From positions 43,356,409-43,420,408 of the forward strand of contig OY755045.1 of NCBI GenBank assembly GCA_963576565.1: a stretch of 64,000 nucleotides of DNA. Reading direction: 5' to 3'. The notes below the pieces were generated by a model. That model did not search any database, was not told the origin of the DNA, and saw only the letters and a list, made by a program, of their open reading frames with translations. Shown piece after piece: positions 1 through 10,985 of the stretch. The DNA is from Aspidapion aeneum. Lineage: Eukaryota; Arthropoda; Insecta; Coleoptera; Brentidae. How positions within the stretch are numbered: position 1 is the first letter of the stretch; each line of letters begins with the position of its first letter. Both the position numbers and the translations under genes were made by a program.

Positions 1-53
1 CCAATTTTGAGATTATTTTTATTAAATCCTTATAAAACAATTAACGACCGATA

Positions 54-595
54 CACATTTGATAAGACAGGAACAGACTGTAAAGAACTGAAAAAAAAGA
101 ATAGTAAAAGCAAAAAAGGGATTGGATGTCTTAACAGTATTTTATGGAGCAGCGAGATAAAAAAGAATATAAAATTTAACATATATGAAACAATGGTGAA
201 AAGCACGCTGTTGTATGGAATAGAATAGAATAAAAATGGAAAGTGTCGAAATGGATGCAATAAGAAGATCAATGAGAATATCTAGAACAGATCACATAAG
301 AAATGAGATAATAAAAGAAAGAATGGGAATCGAGGGAAGCATAACGGATGAAATCACTAAAAGGCAATTGATATGGTACGGCCATGTACAACGGATGAAC
401 GACGAAAGATTACCAAAGCAGGTCCTAGAATGGCAACCAATAGGGCGCAGAAAAAGAGAGTGTCCTAAACTAGAATGGCAACAGTCAATCCAAAGATGAA
501 TAAGTCAAAAAAATCTGACAGAAGATGATTGTCAGGATCGAAAGAGGTGGAGAATAGGCGTCGGACAACGTAGAAAAACGTTCTAAAACGACTAA
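54..595 (+). pseudogene. RTE-like LINE, 3' end fragment (copy 1)
   Basis: This is the C-terminal part of a non-LTR retrotransposon polyprotein. It aligns by eye with the longer copy at 42286-43847, starting at FDKTGTDCKELKKK and running through a KFNIYETMVKSTLLYG stretch to RQLIWYGHVQRMNDERLPKQ and a basic, Arg-rich tail. A stop and a frame change at about 228-236 and a stop at 497-499 break it. The RT catalytic core is absent, as expected of a 5'-truncated insertion or of internal loss. The assignment to the RTE clade rests on the C-terminal WYGHVQRM type motif and the short microsatellite 3' tails of sister copies. It is non-functional. Confidence 0.8.
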
Positions 596-798
596 ATAAA
601 AAAAATAAAACAATTTCTTGAAAGGTATCAAAATCCTTGATTTTTATGCGCCGGTTCATTAGCATGCACAAAAATTAAATTTCAAACCGAAACGATTGTG
701 TTCGTTTCTGCTTCGAAAGTAATTGGCTTACCTATACCTAAAATAGTGTTACGTAAATGTGGTTGCACATAAAACACCTTCAAAACTATATTTCTGGT

Positions 799-985
799 AC
801 AGTGAATATCGCGTATAACGATATCAGATATTACGACATATCGGTTATAGCGACGACATATTTAGGTCCCGACGGAGTTTTGTTACTTTTTTCTCTTAAA
901 CGACGCTCGGTTATAACGGCCAGAATTAAGCGGTCCGTTCAATGTCGTTATAACCGATATTCAATAAACGCCATGACACAGTGAA
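799..985. mobile_element. pogo/Tigger-like MITE remnant
   Basis: The left end begins CAGTGAATATCGCGTATAAC and the right end, read in reverse, contains GAATATCGGTTATAACGACA. The GATATAACG-rich inverted ends are typical of pogo/Tigger-type non-autonomous elements. The outermost right bases do not match the left end well, so the boundaries are approximate. The open frames here are low-complexity translations of the repeat, not genes. Confidence 0.45.
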
Positions 986-2835
986 ATCCATGTCAAATAT
1001 AACAGTTGTCGTGCGACGCATGGTGGGAAATCAAAATAAGAAATGCTAAATCTTGAACATTTCAACCTCCTAATTATCATTCATCCTCACAAAATGTTGA
1101 TAAAATATCGGGATGGTGTCAGCGAATATTCCACTGAAATTTTAAGAAAATCTGTAGTGCCATTTTAAAATAATCGGGAAAATACCTCTGTTATCCCATA
1201 AGATCCAATTTAGAAATAGGCCTACGATTTTCAACTGATTTATTCAGGGTCAAGGCCTGTATTATGAATGCCCGAATCTAAATGCGTACCTAACAAACTC
1301 TTTTTTGGTTGGCCAGGACCATATTCGTAATTACGTATATGGCATGCCCCCGTCCAATACCGTTTTTTTGAGTCGTTTTCCAGAAAAAACGGAGGTCGTA
1401 TCGAAAGTCGCGGCTTTATTTTATGGATCAGATAAGCTGATGTAGTAAATATAACCCTAAAATTGTTCCAAAAAGTGCGTTTGCTTCAAGCAAAAATATT
1501 TTGATTAAACATTTCTAACACAAAGCGCAATCAAACCAAAAATAAAATTAATGAGAAGAAAGAGAGCGTAAAACTTTCCAACTATTCAATTTAATTTTCT
1601 GATGTCAAAAACTCAAAGAGCGTTGAAAACGTATTAAAATAGCTTAAAAAAAAATAAAAAGTAAACGGTATTAAAAATTTATTCAGTTCCACATGTAAAC
1701 GTAGTAATTGATAGTTAAGTACGGGGTGTTGCTGATTGCACCTGCTATCGATATTTTTAAATCGATATTTAAAAAAAATTGCATAGTCATAAGGAGATAT
1801 GAGATACGATAAATAAACCAAAAACCATTTTAGCCTCAATGATAAATTCAAAAATTTTCATTTGAATATAAAATAAATAAATAAATTGATAAATATATCT
1901 ATCATTTTTAAATTCGAAATGGCGACAGTCATTTACGTGTTGGGGTTAAGAATAAGACAATTTTTTTTTTAAATCTAAAAATAAAAGTTTTTTTTTAATG
2001 GGATGTCTGGTAGACCAATAATGCCGTCCTAAGCCAAAAAGGCGTATCTAATTTTTTTTTCGATTATTGCATTTTTATCAATATGGATACATAAAGAAAT
2101 AATCTACATGTATACTAAGCAAAAAAGACGTAACTTATATAGAACACATTAAAAAATAATAAGGAAAATAGCCGTATCTCAAAAAAATTATTAAATATAA
2201 GTGACTAAGGCTTCTCCTACGTAGACGGGAGAATACTGCATTTTAATCAAATTTAAATTAAGTGTATTAAAAATTTTGACGATATAATATTTATATTGGA
2301 CAAGTAATTGCCACTTTATGGTCAAAGCCGAACCAAGCCTATATTTTGTCTCTGTCCAAGATCTTAGGGTTTCGATATTTCCTTCCCTGTCAAACTTTGA
2401 ACCATAAAACCATACAGAAATAACACGCAAAACATCGGCAAGGTTCGTGAAGTTTTCTATTTTCCCGGTCAAAAGCCCAGTACTTACGCTGCCCGTAAAA
2501 CAGCCCTGCAATATGAATCAGCTGTTTTTTATTTAGCTAGTGTACGAGAAACGATTTACTGGCTTGGTTATTTGAGATTTTTTTCTAGTTTTATATAATT
2601 AAAAACTTGTAATAACTGTAAATTTTGTGTTATTACTTCGGATGTCTTAAACAAGACACCTGTGATATTAGCACATGTGTAAATAGGTTTATGTCTGTGG
2701 TGCACAAAATCAAAGAATTAAAACTAAAAACAGGGGACAATAGGACAATAAAATACCTCTTTTACTGTATGTAATTTAATGTGTTTTGCTACAATGTACT
2801 GCTGATTTAAAAAAAAACTCTTTAACATTTTTATT
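986..2835. other. No gene recognised, AT-rich spacer
   Basis: I see no protein family here. The longest frame, 106 codons on the minus strand at 2191-2511, has no recognisable motif. Several A/T homopolymers and (AAAT)n tracts occur at 1870-2000. Confidence 0.5.
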
Positions 2836-4107
2836 ATGTCAGTTTAGAACGTTTTTCTATGTTGTCCGACGCCTTTTCTCCACCTCCTTCGATCCTGACA
2901 ATCATCTTCTGTTAGATTTTTTTGACATATTGATCTTTGGATTGACTGTTGCCATTCTAGTTTAGGACGCCCTCTTTTTCTGCGCCCTATTGGTTGCCAT
3001 TCTAGGACCTGCTTTAATAATCTTTCGTCGTTCATCCATTGTACATGGCCGTACCATATCAGTTGCCTTTTAGAGATTTCATCCGTTATGCTTCCCTCGA
3101 TTCATATTCTTTCTTTTAAGATCTCATTTCTTATGTGATCTGTTCTGAATATTCTCATTGATCTTCTTATTGCATCTATTTCGACACTTTCCATTTATGT
3201 TTTGTATTTTTCTGTTACGCGACAAGTCTCTATTCCATACAGCAGCGTGCTTTTCACCATTGTTTCATATATGTTAAATTTTACATTCGTTTTATCTCTC
3301 TGCGCCATAAAATACTGCTGCTTTTACTATTTTTTTTTCCAGTTCTTTACAGTCTGGTCCTGTTTTATCAAATGTGACACCCAAGTATACATACTCATTG
3401 CATGGAGATATTACTTGTCCATTGTCTAGTTCTAACTCACTGGATTCGTTTCCAATACATAAGTACTGTGTCTTGTCCACGTTCACTGTTAATACCCACT
3501 TTTGGTATTCTTCCATTAACTTTCTCATCAAATACTTCATGTCTTCTTTATCATTAGCTACAATTACTTCGTCGTCAGCAAACTGTAGTGTGGTAAATCG
3601 GTCGTTAAGTTGTATTCCCATGCCGTGCACTTTACATTTCCAGTTTTTTAGAGCTACTGCGATATATATTTTAAAAAGAGTTGGAGAGATACAATATCCC
3701 TGTTTTAAGCCTTTTGTTACCAGGAATTCTTTTAAAAGTCGATTTCCAATTTTAGTTTTAGATTTTGACCCTTTGTATAGTTCTTTTATCGCTTTTATGT
3801 ATGTATGATTGATATTAGTCTGATCTAACACTATCCATCATTTTTCTACTGGAACGGTATCATATGCTTTTTGTAGGTCCACAAAGGTAACATGAGTCCC
3901 TATATTTCTGGCGCTCCTTTTCTCAACTACTTGTTTAAGACAAAAAACATTATCAATACAAGATCTGCCTGCACGAAACCCACTTTGCTTTTCTTCTTCT
4001 TGTTCATGAAAATCATTCTCTATTAGATCTCTAAGAATCCTACCGTACAATCTACTTAGAGTACTGGTTACTGAAATTCCTCTGTAATTGTTGCTCTTTA
4101 ACATACT
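2836..4107 (-). pseudogene. RTE-like LINE with RT core (copy 2)
   Basis: This covers RT palm to C-terminus of the same LINE family as 42286-43847. Read on the minus strand from 4107 it shows NNYRGISVTSTLSRLYGR, SGFRAGRSCIDNVFCLK, VDLQKAYDTVPVEK, then the catalytic box FADDEVIVAND near 3560-3590. The C-terminal WYGHVQ region and basic tail follow. At least three frame breaks (about 3835, 3290 and 3040-3290) make it dead. The 3' end lies at 2836, beside an ATAATAAA tail, so the copy is 5' truncated around 4107. Confidence 0.88.
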
Positions 4108-4199
4108 TTTTTTAAAATTTGAGCAGTGTATGCTAAGCCACCATGTCAGCTTTATCAACACCTTAGTATTTTAGCAATATCAAAGCTGTCAATGCCAAG

Positions 4200-4723
4200 T
4201 AAAAAAATAATCACATTGTCATCAGTTACAGAATAATAAATACATACACATAGTAATTAATCCTAAAATGGCATTACATAAAAGGTTAAAAAATTGTTTC
4301 CAAGCTGGAAAATGGTAGGTCTTTTCCAGTGGTAACCCACCATTTTAAATCATTAAACCTCATGTGCCGAACTGCAGCAAAAAAGACCGAACTTACTTAA
4401 AAATTAATATAAATTTAACAGAAAAACAACCAAATAAGAAATCAACAGTCCTTTTATTGGATTATAACACTACTGTAAAATGTAAATGTCAACCCGATAT
4501 AATATTTATATACTGCTTAAAATAAAAAATGAGTTTTTCCAGTCGTATCAGATTTTTTTGAAATTAGCTATACGTAGTTGTTTTAGGCTATTTTTCGCGT
4601 ATAATTTTGACCTAAGCTTAAACGACGCTGTCATAATGTGTGTTTTGTGATGATTGATGACCGAGAATGACCCTCCTATATTAAAATACACGAGCCGGCA
4701 CTGGCTGATTTGTTTTGTTCTTG
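4200..4723. other. No gene recognised
   Basis: AT-rich sequence between the LINE and the hAT MITE. No open frame or repeat that I can name. Confidence 0.45.
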
Positions 4724-4731
4724 CTATCCAA

Positions 4732-5103
4732 TAGAGGTGTTGATTTTCGTTACTTTTGAATACTCGTTACTAATCGTTACTCGACTACTAAGTAATCATT
4801 TTATATATTCGTTACTATCGTTACTTTGATTACTGTAACTGTATTCAATTTAATCAGACAATTAGTTCAAAATTCTTGGAAAAATAAAGGTAGGAATTAC
4901 GTAGGAACTGTCCTGTGTACAACTTTGTTTTAAACATCTAATGCCTTTCATACAAAGAAATACATACTTAAAACCTAAAAATAAATAACAATAGAGACAA
5001 ATACTAAAATAATCAAAGGAATCAAAGTAATCAAAGTAACGAAAGTAATCATTTAATTTTCGGATCGATCGATTAACGAATAGTTACTTTTTCAACACCT
5101 TTA
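4732..5103. mobile_element. hAT-type MITE with 8-bp target duplication
   Basis: The ends are TAGAGGTGTTGA and, in reverse, TAAAGGTGTTGA. CTATCCAA lies directly outside both ends, at 4724-4731 and 5104-5111, a perfect 8-bp duplication. The interior is made of CGTTACT and AAAGTAATC repeats in opposite orientation in the two halves, so the element can fold. No transposase is encoded. The TSD length and TIR start fit the hAT superfamily. Confidence 0.85.
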
Positions 5104-5111
5104 CTATCCAA

Positions 5112-5715
5112 TGGCGCAAATTGTAAACAAATAGATTTAATTAAAAAAAATTTGAACAACCCGCTAATTTTTCAAAAATACAGTAAAGGTCAAAAATCTT
5201 TTACTTTTTAAATTTGTGAATTAAATTTCAACGAAATATTACCATGTCGCCGTTGCAGTTAATAATAAACATTTCAACAATCTCGTTGAATTGAGAAATT
5301 CTCATGTTAATTTTGTAAAGTATGCAATTAAAAGTTGCTTTTTTCGGGTTCTGCGGCAATTATGATGTTTCATTCATAAAACTAGCAGGTTTCTACTTAA
5401 CATATTTTATGCTTGATGTGTGTTTTACCGATGTTAAGGCTTTTGTTTCACACAGTTATTAACAGCGGTAATGAGGGTCTCAGTTTAAAAATTTAACCAG
5501 CAAAAATTAACTTTTTAAAAATCTCCGCACAGAGCAATAATAAAGGTACGTAATATCTGAATTTATTCATTGATTTTATTTATTAACGTGTTTTTTAGCC
5601 GCGAATTAAACCTTCATTACAAAACACGAAAAATCTCAAATTGTCGTATTTCGTTTTTTTAATAAAAATTATTATTGACATTTTTATTATTTTCTAAGCA
5701 AATGTCGTCTGTTGA
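5112..5715. other. No gene recognised
   Basis: AT-rich single-copy-looking sequence. Nothing recognised apart from short A/T runs. Confidence 0.4.
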
Positions 5716-5721
5716 TGTTAC

Positions 5722-6365
5722 ACACATACACACGAGAAAAACAATTTATTATTTTCCTCAATGGCAATGTCGCAAATCAGGTTTCATCGAACCAACGACA
5801 AAAACATGCTTTTTATTTCTTTTTTAATTTTGAATTATTTTTAAAATAATTGAAATTTAAAAAAAATTTAAAAATTGTTAAAATTTAAAAAAAAAAATTA
5901 ATTTATGAAAAGTTTTGAGAAATTTGAATATTTTTATATTATTTAAAATCTTTAGAAAGTTTTAAAAAATTTTAAAAATTGTACTTAATAAACAAAATAT
6001 TACATAAAAAATATTATTGAAATTCTCATTATTTTGATTTATGTACTGTTTCTGTATAAAACATATTAATTTCATTTATTTGCATACACACGAGAAAAGC
6101 AACTTATTATTTTGTTCAATGTCAATGTAACAAATCAGGTTTCATCGAACCAATATTTAATACTTTTTTGTAAATTTTGAATTATTTTTAAAATAATTGA
6201 ATTTTTTAAAATAATAAAAATTTTAGATTTTTTTTAATTTATAAAAAGTTTTCAGAAATTTAAAAATTTTTGTATTATTTAAAATTTTTTGAAAGTTTTG
6301 AAAATTTAAAAAAATTGTACTTTCATAAAAAAGTTACATAAAAATTATTATTAAAATTCTCAATA
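5722..6365. repeat. Two-copy tandem repeat, about 350-bp unit
   Basis: Two direct copies start at about 5725 (CACACGAGAAAAACAATTTA) and 6087 (CACACGAGAAAAGCAACTTA). Both continue through CAAATCAGGTTTCATCGAAC into long A/T-only stretches. The second copy ends just before the mariner fragment at 6376. There is no coding potential. Confidence 0.8.
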
Positions 6366-6375
6366 TTTGCTAATA

Positions 6376-7230
6376 GCCCAGTCATTTTAGGAATTCACCT
6401 GGAAAAAAAAATAGGTGCAAGCTGGATTTTTGTATAATTATATGTTAGCCTCTGGGCCACATCCCCCTTCTCTGTTAATACACTTTTCCCAACGGTTTGA
6501 CAGTTTCTTAATCCCGTTTTCATAAAAGGAAACTAAGCGGGTATCTAACCAGTTGCGCACGAATGCCTCCACCTCTTCATTGGTCTGAAATTGCTCGCCT
6601 CCCAGTGAATCTTTGAGTGGGCCAAACATATGAAAATCGCAAGGTGACAAATCTGGACTGTGTGGAGGGTATTCCAGCACAGTCCAGTGCATTTCATTGA
6701 ATTGGGCCTGTGTTAAAGCTGCTGTATCAGGTCTAGCGTTGTCATGCATGAGCAACACGCCTTGGATGGGGTGTGCTCTTCTCTTTTGGCGATAATCAAG
6801 CTTTACCTGGTCGAGTAAGTTGCAGTAGTAAGCCGCGTTTATTGTTATTCGCTCGTGCAAAAAATCGACCAACAAAACTCCTCTCCAGTCCCAGAAAACG
6901 GTCACTAAAACTTTGCCTGCAGAATTGATGGTAAGCGGACGACGTGGGTGACTCACGTTGTCGACACGCTCACGGCCGTCGTTAATTTTTTTGCACCAAG
7001 TTTTTACAGGTACCCACGAAAGCGTCTTATTTTCGAACTGTGCTCGCCATCTGCATCGAATTTCAGCAGGTTTCACGTTTTCGGGTGTAAGAAACTTAAT
7101 GATTATTATTTGCGCAACACTGCTGTGTCCTTTCTTCTCGCTCATTGCGATTGCTCTTGGCCAAATGAGCATTGCGGCACTACCAGCCGCCTACATGCTG
7201 CTGAATATCCCTACTCCAAAATTATAACGG
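6376..7230 (-). pseudogene. Mariner transposase, internally deleted
   Basis: The 244-codon frame at 6438-7172 is a mariner (Tc1/mariner) transposase. The N-terminus has an HTH-type region with VKPAEIRCRWRAQFENKTLS and WCKKINDGRERVDNV. The C-terminus has the second catalytic Asp in LMHDNARPDTA and the third in PPHSPDLSPCDFHMF, the D34D arrangement of mariners. The frame jumps from RPLT straight to SAGKVLVTVFWDWRG, so the linker and the first catalytic Asp block are missing. At 244 residues it is about 100 short of the family. The low-coordinate terminus (6376, preceded by TA) matches the ends of the MITE at 10986-11862. No matching terminus is seen near 7230-7300. It is inactive. Confidence 0.9.
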
Positions 7231-7837
7231 TCACGTTCATCTTGAATGACTTTTCCGTAAGTAAGTTTAAAAGGCTTGTTTATATTTGATCCACCCTCGT
7301 AATAACTTTTTCGGAAAAGCCAAGAGAGAAAAAGTACCACCTAGGATATTTTTGTCTGTTAAAATTTATCAATTAAAGATATCAGAGAAAAGAGTTTTTC
7401 AAATATGTACATATACAGGCAGAGGTTTGGTTCACTTTTTTTTTTGGATTGGTTTAAACGTTTTCTTGGTTTTCGGGCATTTTTGTAGCGCGGTACTGTA
7501 CATATACGGTATACGGTACTGTACTGTACATATTTTAATGAAAAAAAAAATATTTTTGCGTCAAGTTGGCCCTGCGCTTAGTTGGTGCCGCCCAGCTGTC
7601 ATATTTCGAAAAACAAAGTTTTTGTGCTCGGGCATAGGGGAGACTTATGAGAGATCTGAAAAATTATATGGACACTCGTTTGCTCAGCAAGCGTAAAGTA
7701 TAACTCTTCTTTCTTTGTTGAAGCATTTTAATATATTTCTAGCTTAATAACACCCTGTACCCATGTCTAGATTCTGGAATAATATTCTTGTACTGTATTT
7801 TAAATTCTCAAAAAGCAAAACATATTGTAATTATTGA
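7231..7837. other. No recognised gene
   Basis: A 136-codon plus-strand frame (7286-7696) lies here but has no family motif I recognise. A short self-complementary run built of GTACTGTACATA-like words sits at about 7492-7530. Confidence 0.35.
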
Positions 7838-7857
7838 CTATTGGTCGAGGGGTAAAT

Positions 7858-8028
7858 ATCTGAGGATTTATGGTGTACAGTCTGGAGGATTTACGGAGAT
7901 TTATTGGGATTTACGGAGATTTGCTCGGATTTACGGGGATTTGCTGGGATTTACGATGATTTACTAGGGATTTATTAGGATTGACGAGGATTTATAGTGA
8001 ATTACCAAGGATTTACCAAGGATTTAAA
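7858..8028. repeat. Left subterminal GGATTTA array
   Basis: Degenerate 10-12 bp words of the form GGGATTTACGGGGATTTAYT repeat about 12 times next to the left TIR of the 7846-9324 element. Subterminal arrays of this kind often hold transposase binding sites in hAT elements; that role is inferred here. Confidence 0.75.
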
Positions 8029-8029
8029 T

Positions 8030-8218
8030 CAGTGGCGTATATAGAAAAAAGTTTCGGGGTGGGCCCGAGAGTTTTTGGGGGGTGGGGGAGCGAGACCCAA
8101 TTAGGCCGTATTTTATGCTATTTTATATTTGTATTTATGAAATATGTGGAAAATATCTAAAAAAGTATTAGCTTGGGGGGGGCGGACCCCCAGCCCCCCT
8201 CCTTTATATACGCCACTG
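8030..8218. mobile_element. Nested small hAT-type MITE, 189 bp
   Basis: The ends CAGTGGCGTATATAGAAAAA and, in reverse, CAGTGGCGTATATAAAGGAG enclose G-rich and C-rich stretches that can pair. The flanks ATTTAAAT and ATATAATT agree at 6 of 8 positions, which fits an old 8-bp duplication. It interrupts the left subterminal array of the surrounding element. The same terminus recurs at 47395. Confidence 0.75.
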
Positions 8219-9111
8219 ATATAATTATCATGTTCTACGCAAAAGCAATCGTCTACCACGTGCCAACAAATCATTGGGGGATCTTGATAAACACGCTTTT
8301 CGCGCGGTGTTGCGAGTTTAACTAAAATTCACTAACTCTGAAGAGCGGGCGACTATGCCATTGGTCAAAACAAGTCGTTTTGCACAACACGCGACCGCTG
8401 AGAGTTTGCTATTGGTCAAAGCGTGTGATGTGGATGGTCACATCTTTCCAGAACCAGAATAGCTAGCCTGTAGGAACGTACGGTCGCCCACTTTTTTAAA
8501 CTCAACTTGAAACTCACTAAACTCGTCTTAAAAGCACAGAATTTCAGCGGACTTTAAAATTTTTTAAAAATAATAGCTTATTGAATAATTATGCTTATTT
8601 TAAACCATGCGGTGTTGCCAAATAACGCACTGCTTCTTTCTATTCTTCAAATGTAGGAAACATAAGATGACATTAAAAAAATGGGCGAGTTTAAACCAGT
8701 ATTTACTAAAAGGTCTAAGATGCTAAAGTACTTTAAAACTTGGGACAGGGACCAAGTAATTAAAAAAAACCTTTGCACATTAAATCCAAGATGGCGGGGG
8801 GAGCCGGGTACCCCCAATGTTGAAAACTCAAATTCCTGTTTAGGACTCCTATGATCAACGACATATGTCAAAATTGCGACTACTCTACCTTTTGCAAGCT
8901 AAGGATTTCATAAAATAAAAAGCAGAACTGTTGACATGTTATTAGTTAATCTCAATTGCTTGCCTTGTTAACCGCATAAGGGTACTATATTTTTTTAAAT
9001 TAAAATCTTTGAATGCATCTTATTATTTGCCCCTTCGCTCGCATCTAAGCCGTCAGGTCATTTTAGTTTAAAAATTTAAATTAAAAACAAGCTACATAAG
9101 TAAAACTATGT

Positions 9112-9296
9112 AGGATTTACGGGGATTTATTCGGATTTATGGGGATTTATCGGGATTTCTTCGGAATTATTGGGATTTATAGGGACTAATGGGTTCTTAT
9201 TAGGATTTATAGGAAATTATTGGTGATTTAACAGGATTTCTAGGGATTTATTAGGATTTCTAGGGATTTAATTCCCAAAAAGGATTTATGGTGTAC
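9112..9296. repeat. Right subterminal GGATTTA array
   Basis: This is the second array of GGATTTA words, ending in GGATTTATGGTGTACA, which is also found at the left end (7863-7878) in the same orientation. It lies inside the right TIR of the 7846-9324 element. Confidence 0.75.
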
Positions 9297-9332
9297 AACA
9301 TTTTGGGCAGATATTTACCCCTCGCTATTGGT

Positions 9333-9770
9333 TATCTGTTATGTTCCCGTATGGTTGCCAAGAAATCTCAAAGTATTGAAAAAAATACTAAATAAAACAA
9401 AAAACTTAAGAGATATCAAGTCTAGAACATCCCCGAAAATTTTGTCAATTAGTATTTTGCTAGTTAGTGGATCAAAGCAGACTGTGCCGTGTACGGCCTC
9501 AAGGCTTAATGCGACGAGCTACTGCAGCGTAACGTCATGCAGCAGCGGGAATTATCAAGCAGGCCGTTTTCCAGAAAAGCATAGTTGACATATGGAAAAT
9601 TAAATGGTCGGATCACTCGCTTTAGTTGCATGTTTTATTATCTTTTATTATTTATTTTGTTTTCTTAAATCTGAAGGTTTACGAATTTAAAGTGATAGCC
9701 GTCAACTAAAACTAGCGACAACCCATAGTTTGTGAACTGTACGACAACCTCACAAAAAATTTAAGAAATA
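9333..9770. other. No recognised gene
   Basis: A short, more GC-balanced stretch (9480-9580) stands out from its surroundings and carries an 86-codon plus-strand frame. No domain is recognisable. Confidence 0.3.
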
Positions 9771-9778
9771 ATTTGCAA

Positions 9779-10022
9779 AAAAACTTTCTAAATTGGTTGA
9801 AAAAGTTTACAATAGCTGCTTCTCTTATCTTGGTTTTTGACTGTTGTGTAAGTTGTGTTGAAAGATAAAGACTACGACACAGCAAAGGGTTATTAAAGAG
9901 CCTAATGCAAAACTGACCAAATTCGGTCCCCGAAGCATTTAAAGATAATATTGATGTTAATCCTGGAGATGAAGCTTCTTTATTTGAAACTTAAGCAGCT
10001 CTAAATGGAGAAATAAAATAAA
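9779..10022 (+). pseudogene. Decayed copy of the 10088-10360 ORF
   Basis: The sequence aligns with the neighbouring ORF from its third codon onward, shares its end (ATGGAGAAATAAAATAAAAG against ATAGAGAAACAAAATAAAAG) and carries several stops and indels. It is evidently one half of a tandem duplication that has lost its reading frame. Confidence 0.65.
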
Positions 10023-10087
10023 AGTCAAAACTAAATTTCTTTTTTTTTAATACCAAAAGAAATGCTTCAAATCGACATAGAAACAAA

Positions 10088-10360
10088 ATGTCTAAAATAA
10101 TTGAAAAGTTTACAGTAGACGCCTCTATTATCTCGGTTTTTGATGGCTGTAAAAACTGCCAACCGTTTTCAGAGGAAGGTCAAGTCAAACTTAAGACTAG
10201 GCAAAAACAAAAACCACTGGTTTGGAAGATAAAGGCTAAAATACCGCAAAGCGTTATTAAAGAAGCTTTCAAAATAAATAGAGATGATATTAATGCTAAT
10301 CCGGGAAATGAAGGATCCTTGTTTGAAACTTTTGCAGTTCTAAATAGAGAAACAAAATAA
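10088..10360 (+). CDS. Unrecognised 90-residue ORF, intact copy of a tandem pair
   Basis: The ORF runs from ATG to TAA. It has a Cys pair (GCKNCQPF), a Lys-rich middle (LKTRQKQKPLVWKIKAK) and an acidic, Asn-rich end. No family is recognised. The upstream neighbour at 9779-10022 is a decayed duplicate, so the sequence is probably part of a repeated or mobile unit rather than a conserved host gene. It may equally be a chance frame or one exon of something larger. A frame with a piggyBac-like Cys pattern lies 150 bp downstream. Confidence 0.35.
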   Translation: MSKIIEKFTVDASIISVFDGCKNCQPFSEEGQVKLKTRQKQKPLVWKIKAKIPQSVIKEAFKINRDDINANPGNEGSLFETFAVLNRETK

Positions 10361-10509
10361 AAGTCTTATAAGTAGTTAGGAAAAAAACTAAATATAATAT
10401 ATATTTTTTTTAATAACGAAGTAAATTCAACGACTGAATTAAAAAATAACAAAGCAACGAAGACAACATAGAATGGAAAATATAAAAAGAAAGCTCTTTA
10501 TAATAATAG

Positions 10510-10698
10510 GTGATTCAACCCAAACATCCAATGGGTTTAAACTTTTCTGAACCCTTCACACCCAAGTACTGCAAATATTGTCAACTAATTCTTCCAAAGA
10601 GGACAACAGGAACTAAATATACTCAGAAGAGATATTTCTGCAAGCAGTTTCGAATTTTGTGCCTTAATAGCATTTCATTCAATAATTTTAAGACCTGA
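10510..10698 (+). pseudogene. piggyBac-type C-terminal zinc finger remnant
   Basis: The 62-codon frame contains YCKYC, then 18 residues, then KRYFCKQFRILCLNS and a final FNNFKT. This resembles the Cys-rich RING/PHD-like finger that ends piggyBac transposases (CxxC, then a YxCxxC-like block, LCLxxC, FxxYH). Here one Cys of the second pair is Phe and the last Cys and His are replaced, so it would not fold normally. No DDD catalytic region is seen upstream. The assignment is tentative. Confidence 0.4.
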
Positions 10699-10985
10699 GA
10701 TCTCTTCTCTGTTTATCTCTCCACTGTGCCCTTTCCATTGTCCTCCATGTTAACCAGTAATACCTCGCTATTGGTCGGGCACGATTCTCCCTGAGGGCGC
10801 CTAATGCCGTTCTATTTGATCTTTGACTCTTGCGGTTATTTTGTTACTTATTTGCTCCCTCGTGGTATTTATATTTTTCAAAAAGATAAACGAAGGTTTC
10901 AAGTAGGATTGTTTTTTATAACAAAAGTAAATCAGTGTAACATTTTTAATGAGCTGAATTTTACTTATAGTTAGATCTGACTATA

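Larger units (their letters stand above)
7846..9324. mobile_element. hAT-like non-autonomous transposon, 1.48 kb
   Basis: The 17-bp ends CGAGGGGTAAATATCTG (7846-7862) and its reverse complement (9308-9324; the innermost base aligns at 9308) bound the element. The octamer CTATTGGT flanks it exactly at 7838-7845 and 9325-9332. An 8-bp duplication fits hAT (also P) superfamilies. Inside both ends are arrays of GGATTTA-centred words, about 170-180 bp each, both in the same orientation although the TIRs are inverted. No transposase frame remains. A small second hAT-type element is nested at 8030-8218. Confidence 0.9.

Noticed and set aside
2191..2511. 106-codon minus-strand frame as a gene, with AGC|GTAAGTA donor-like site
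   Set aside because: No motif or conservation is visible, and a single donor-like site is expected by chance.
3374..3808. 144-codon plus-strand frame opposite the LINE
   Set aside because: It is antisense to the RT coding strand. The RT motifs read on the minus strand.
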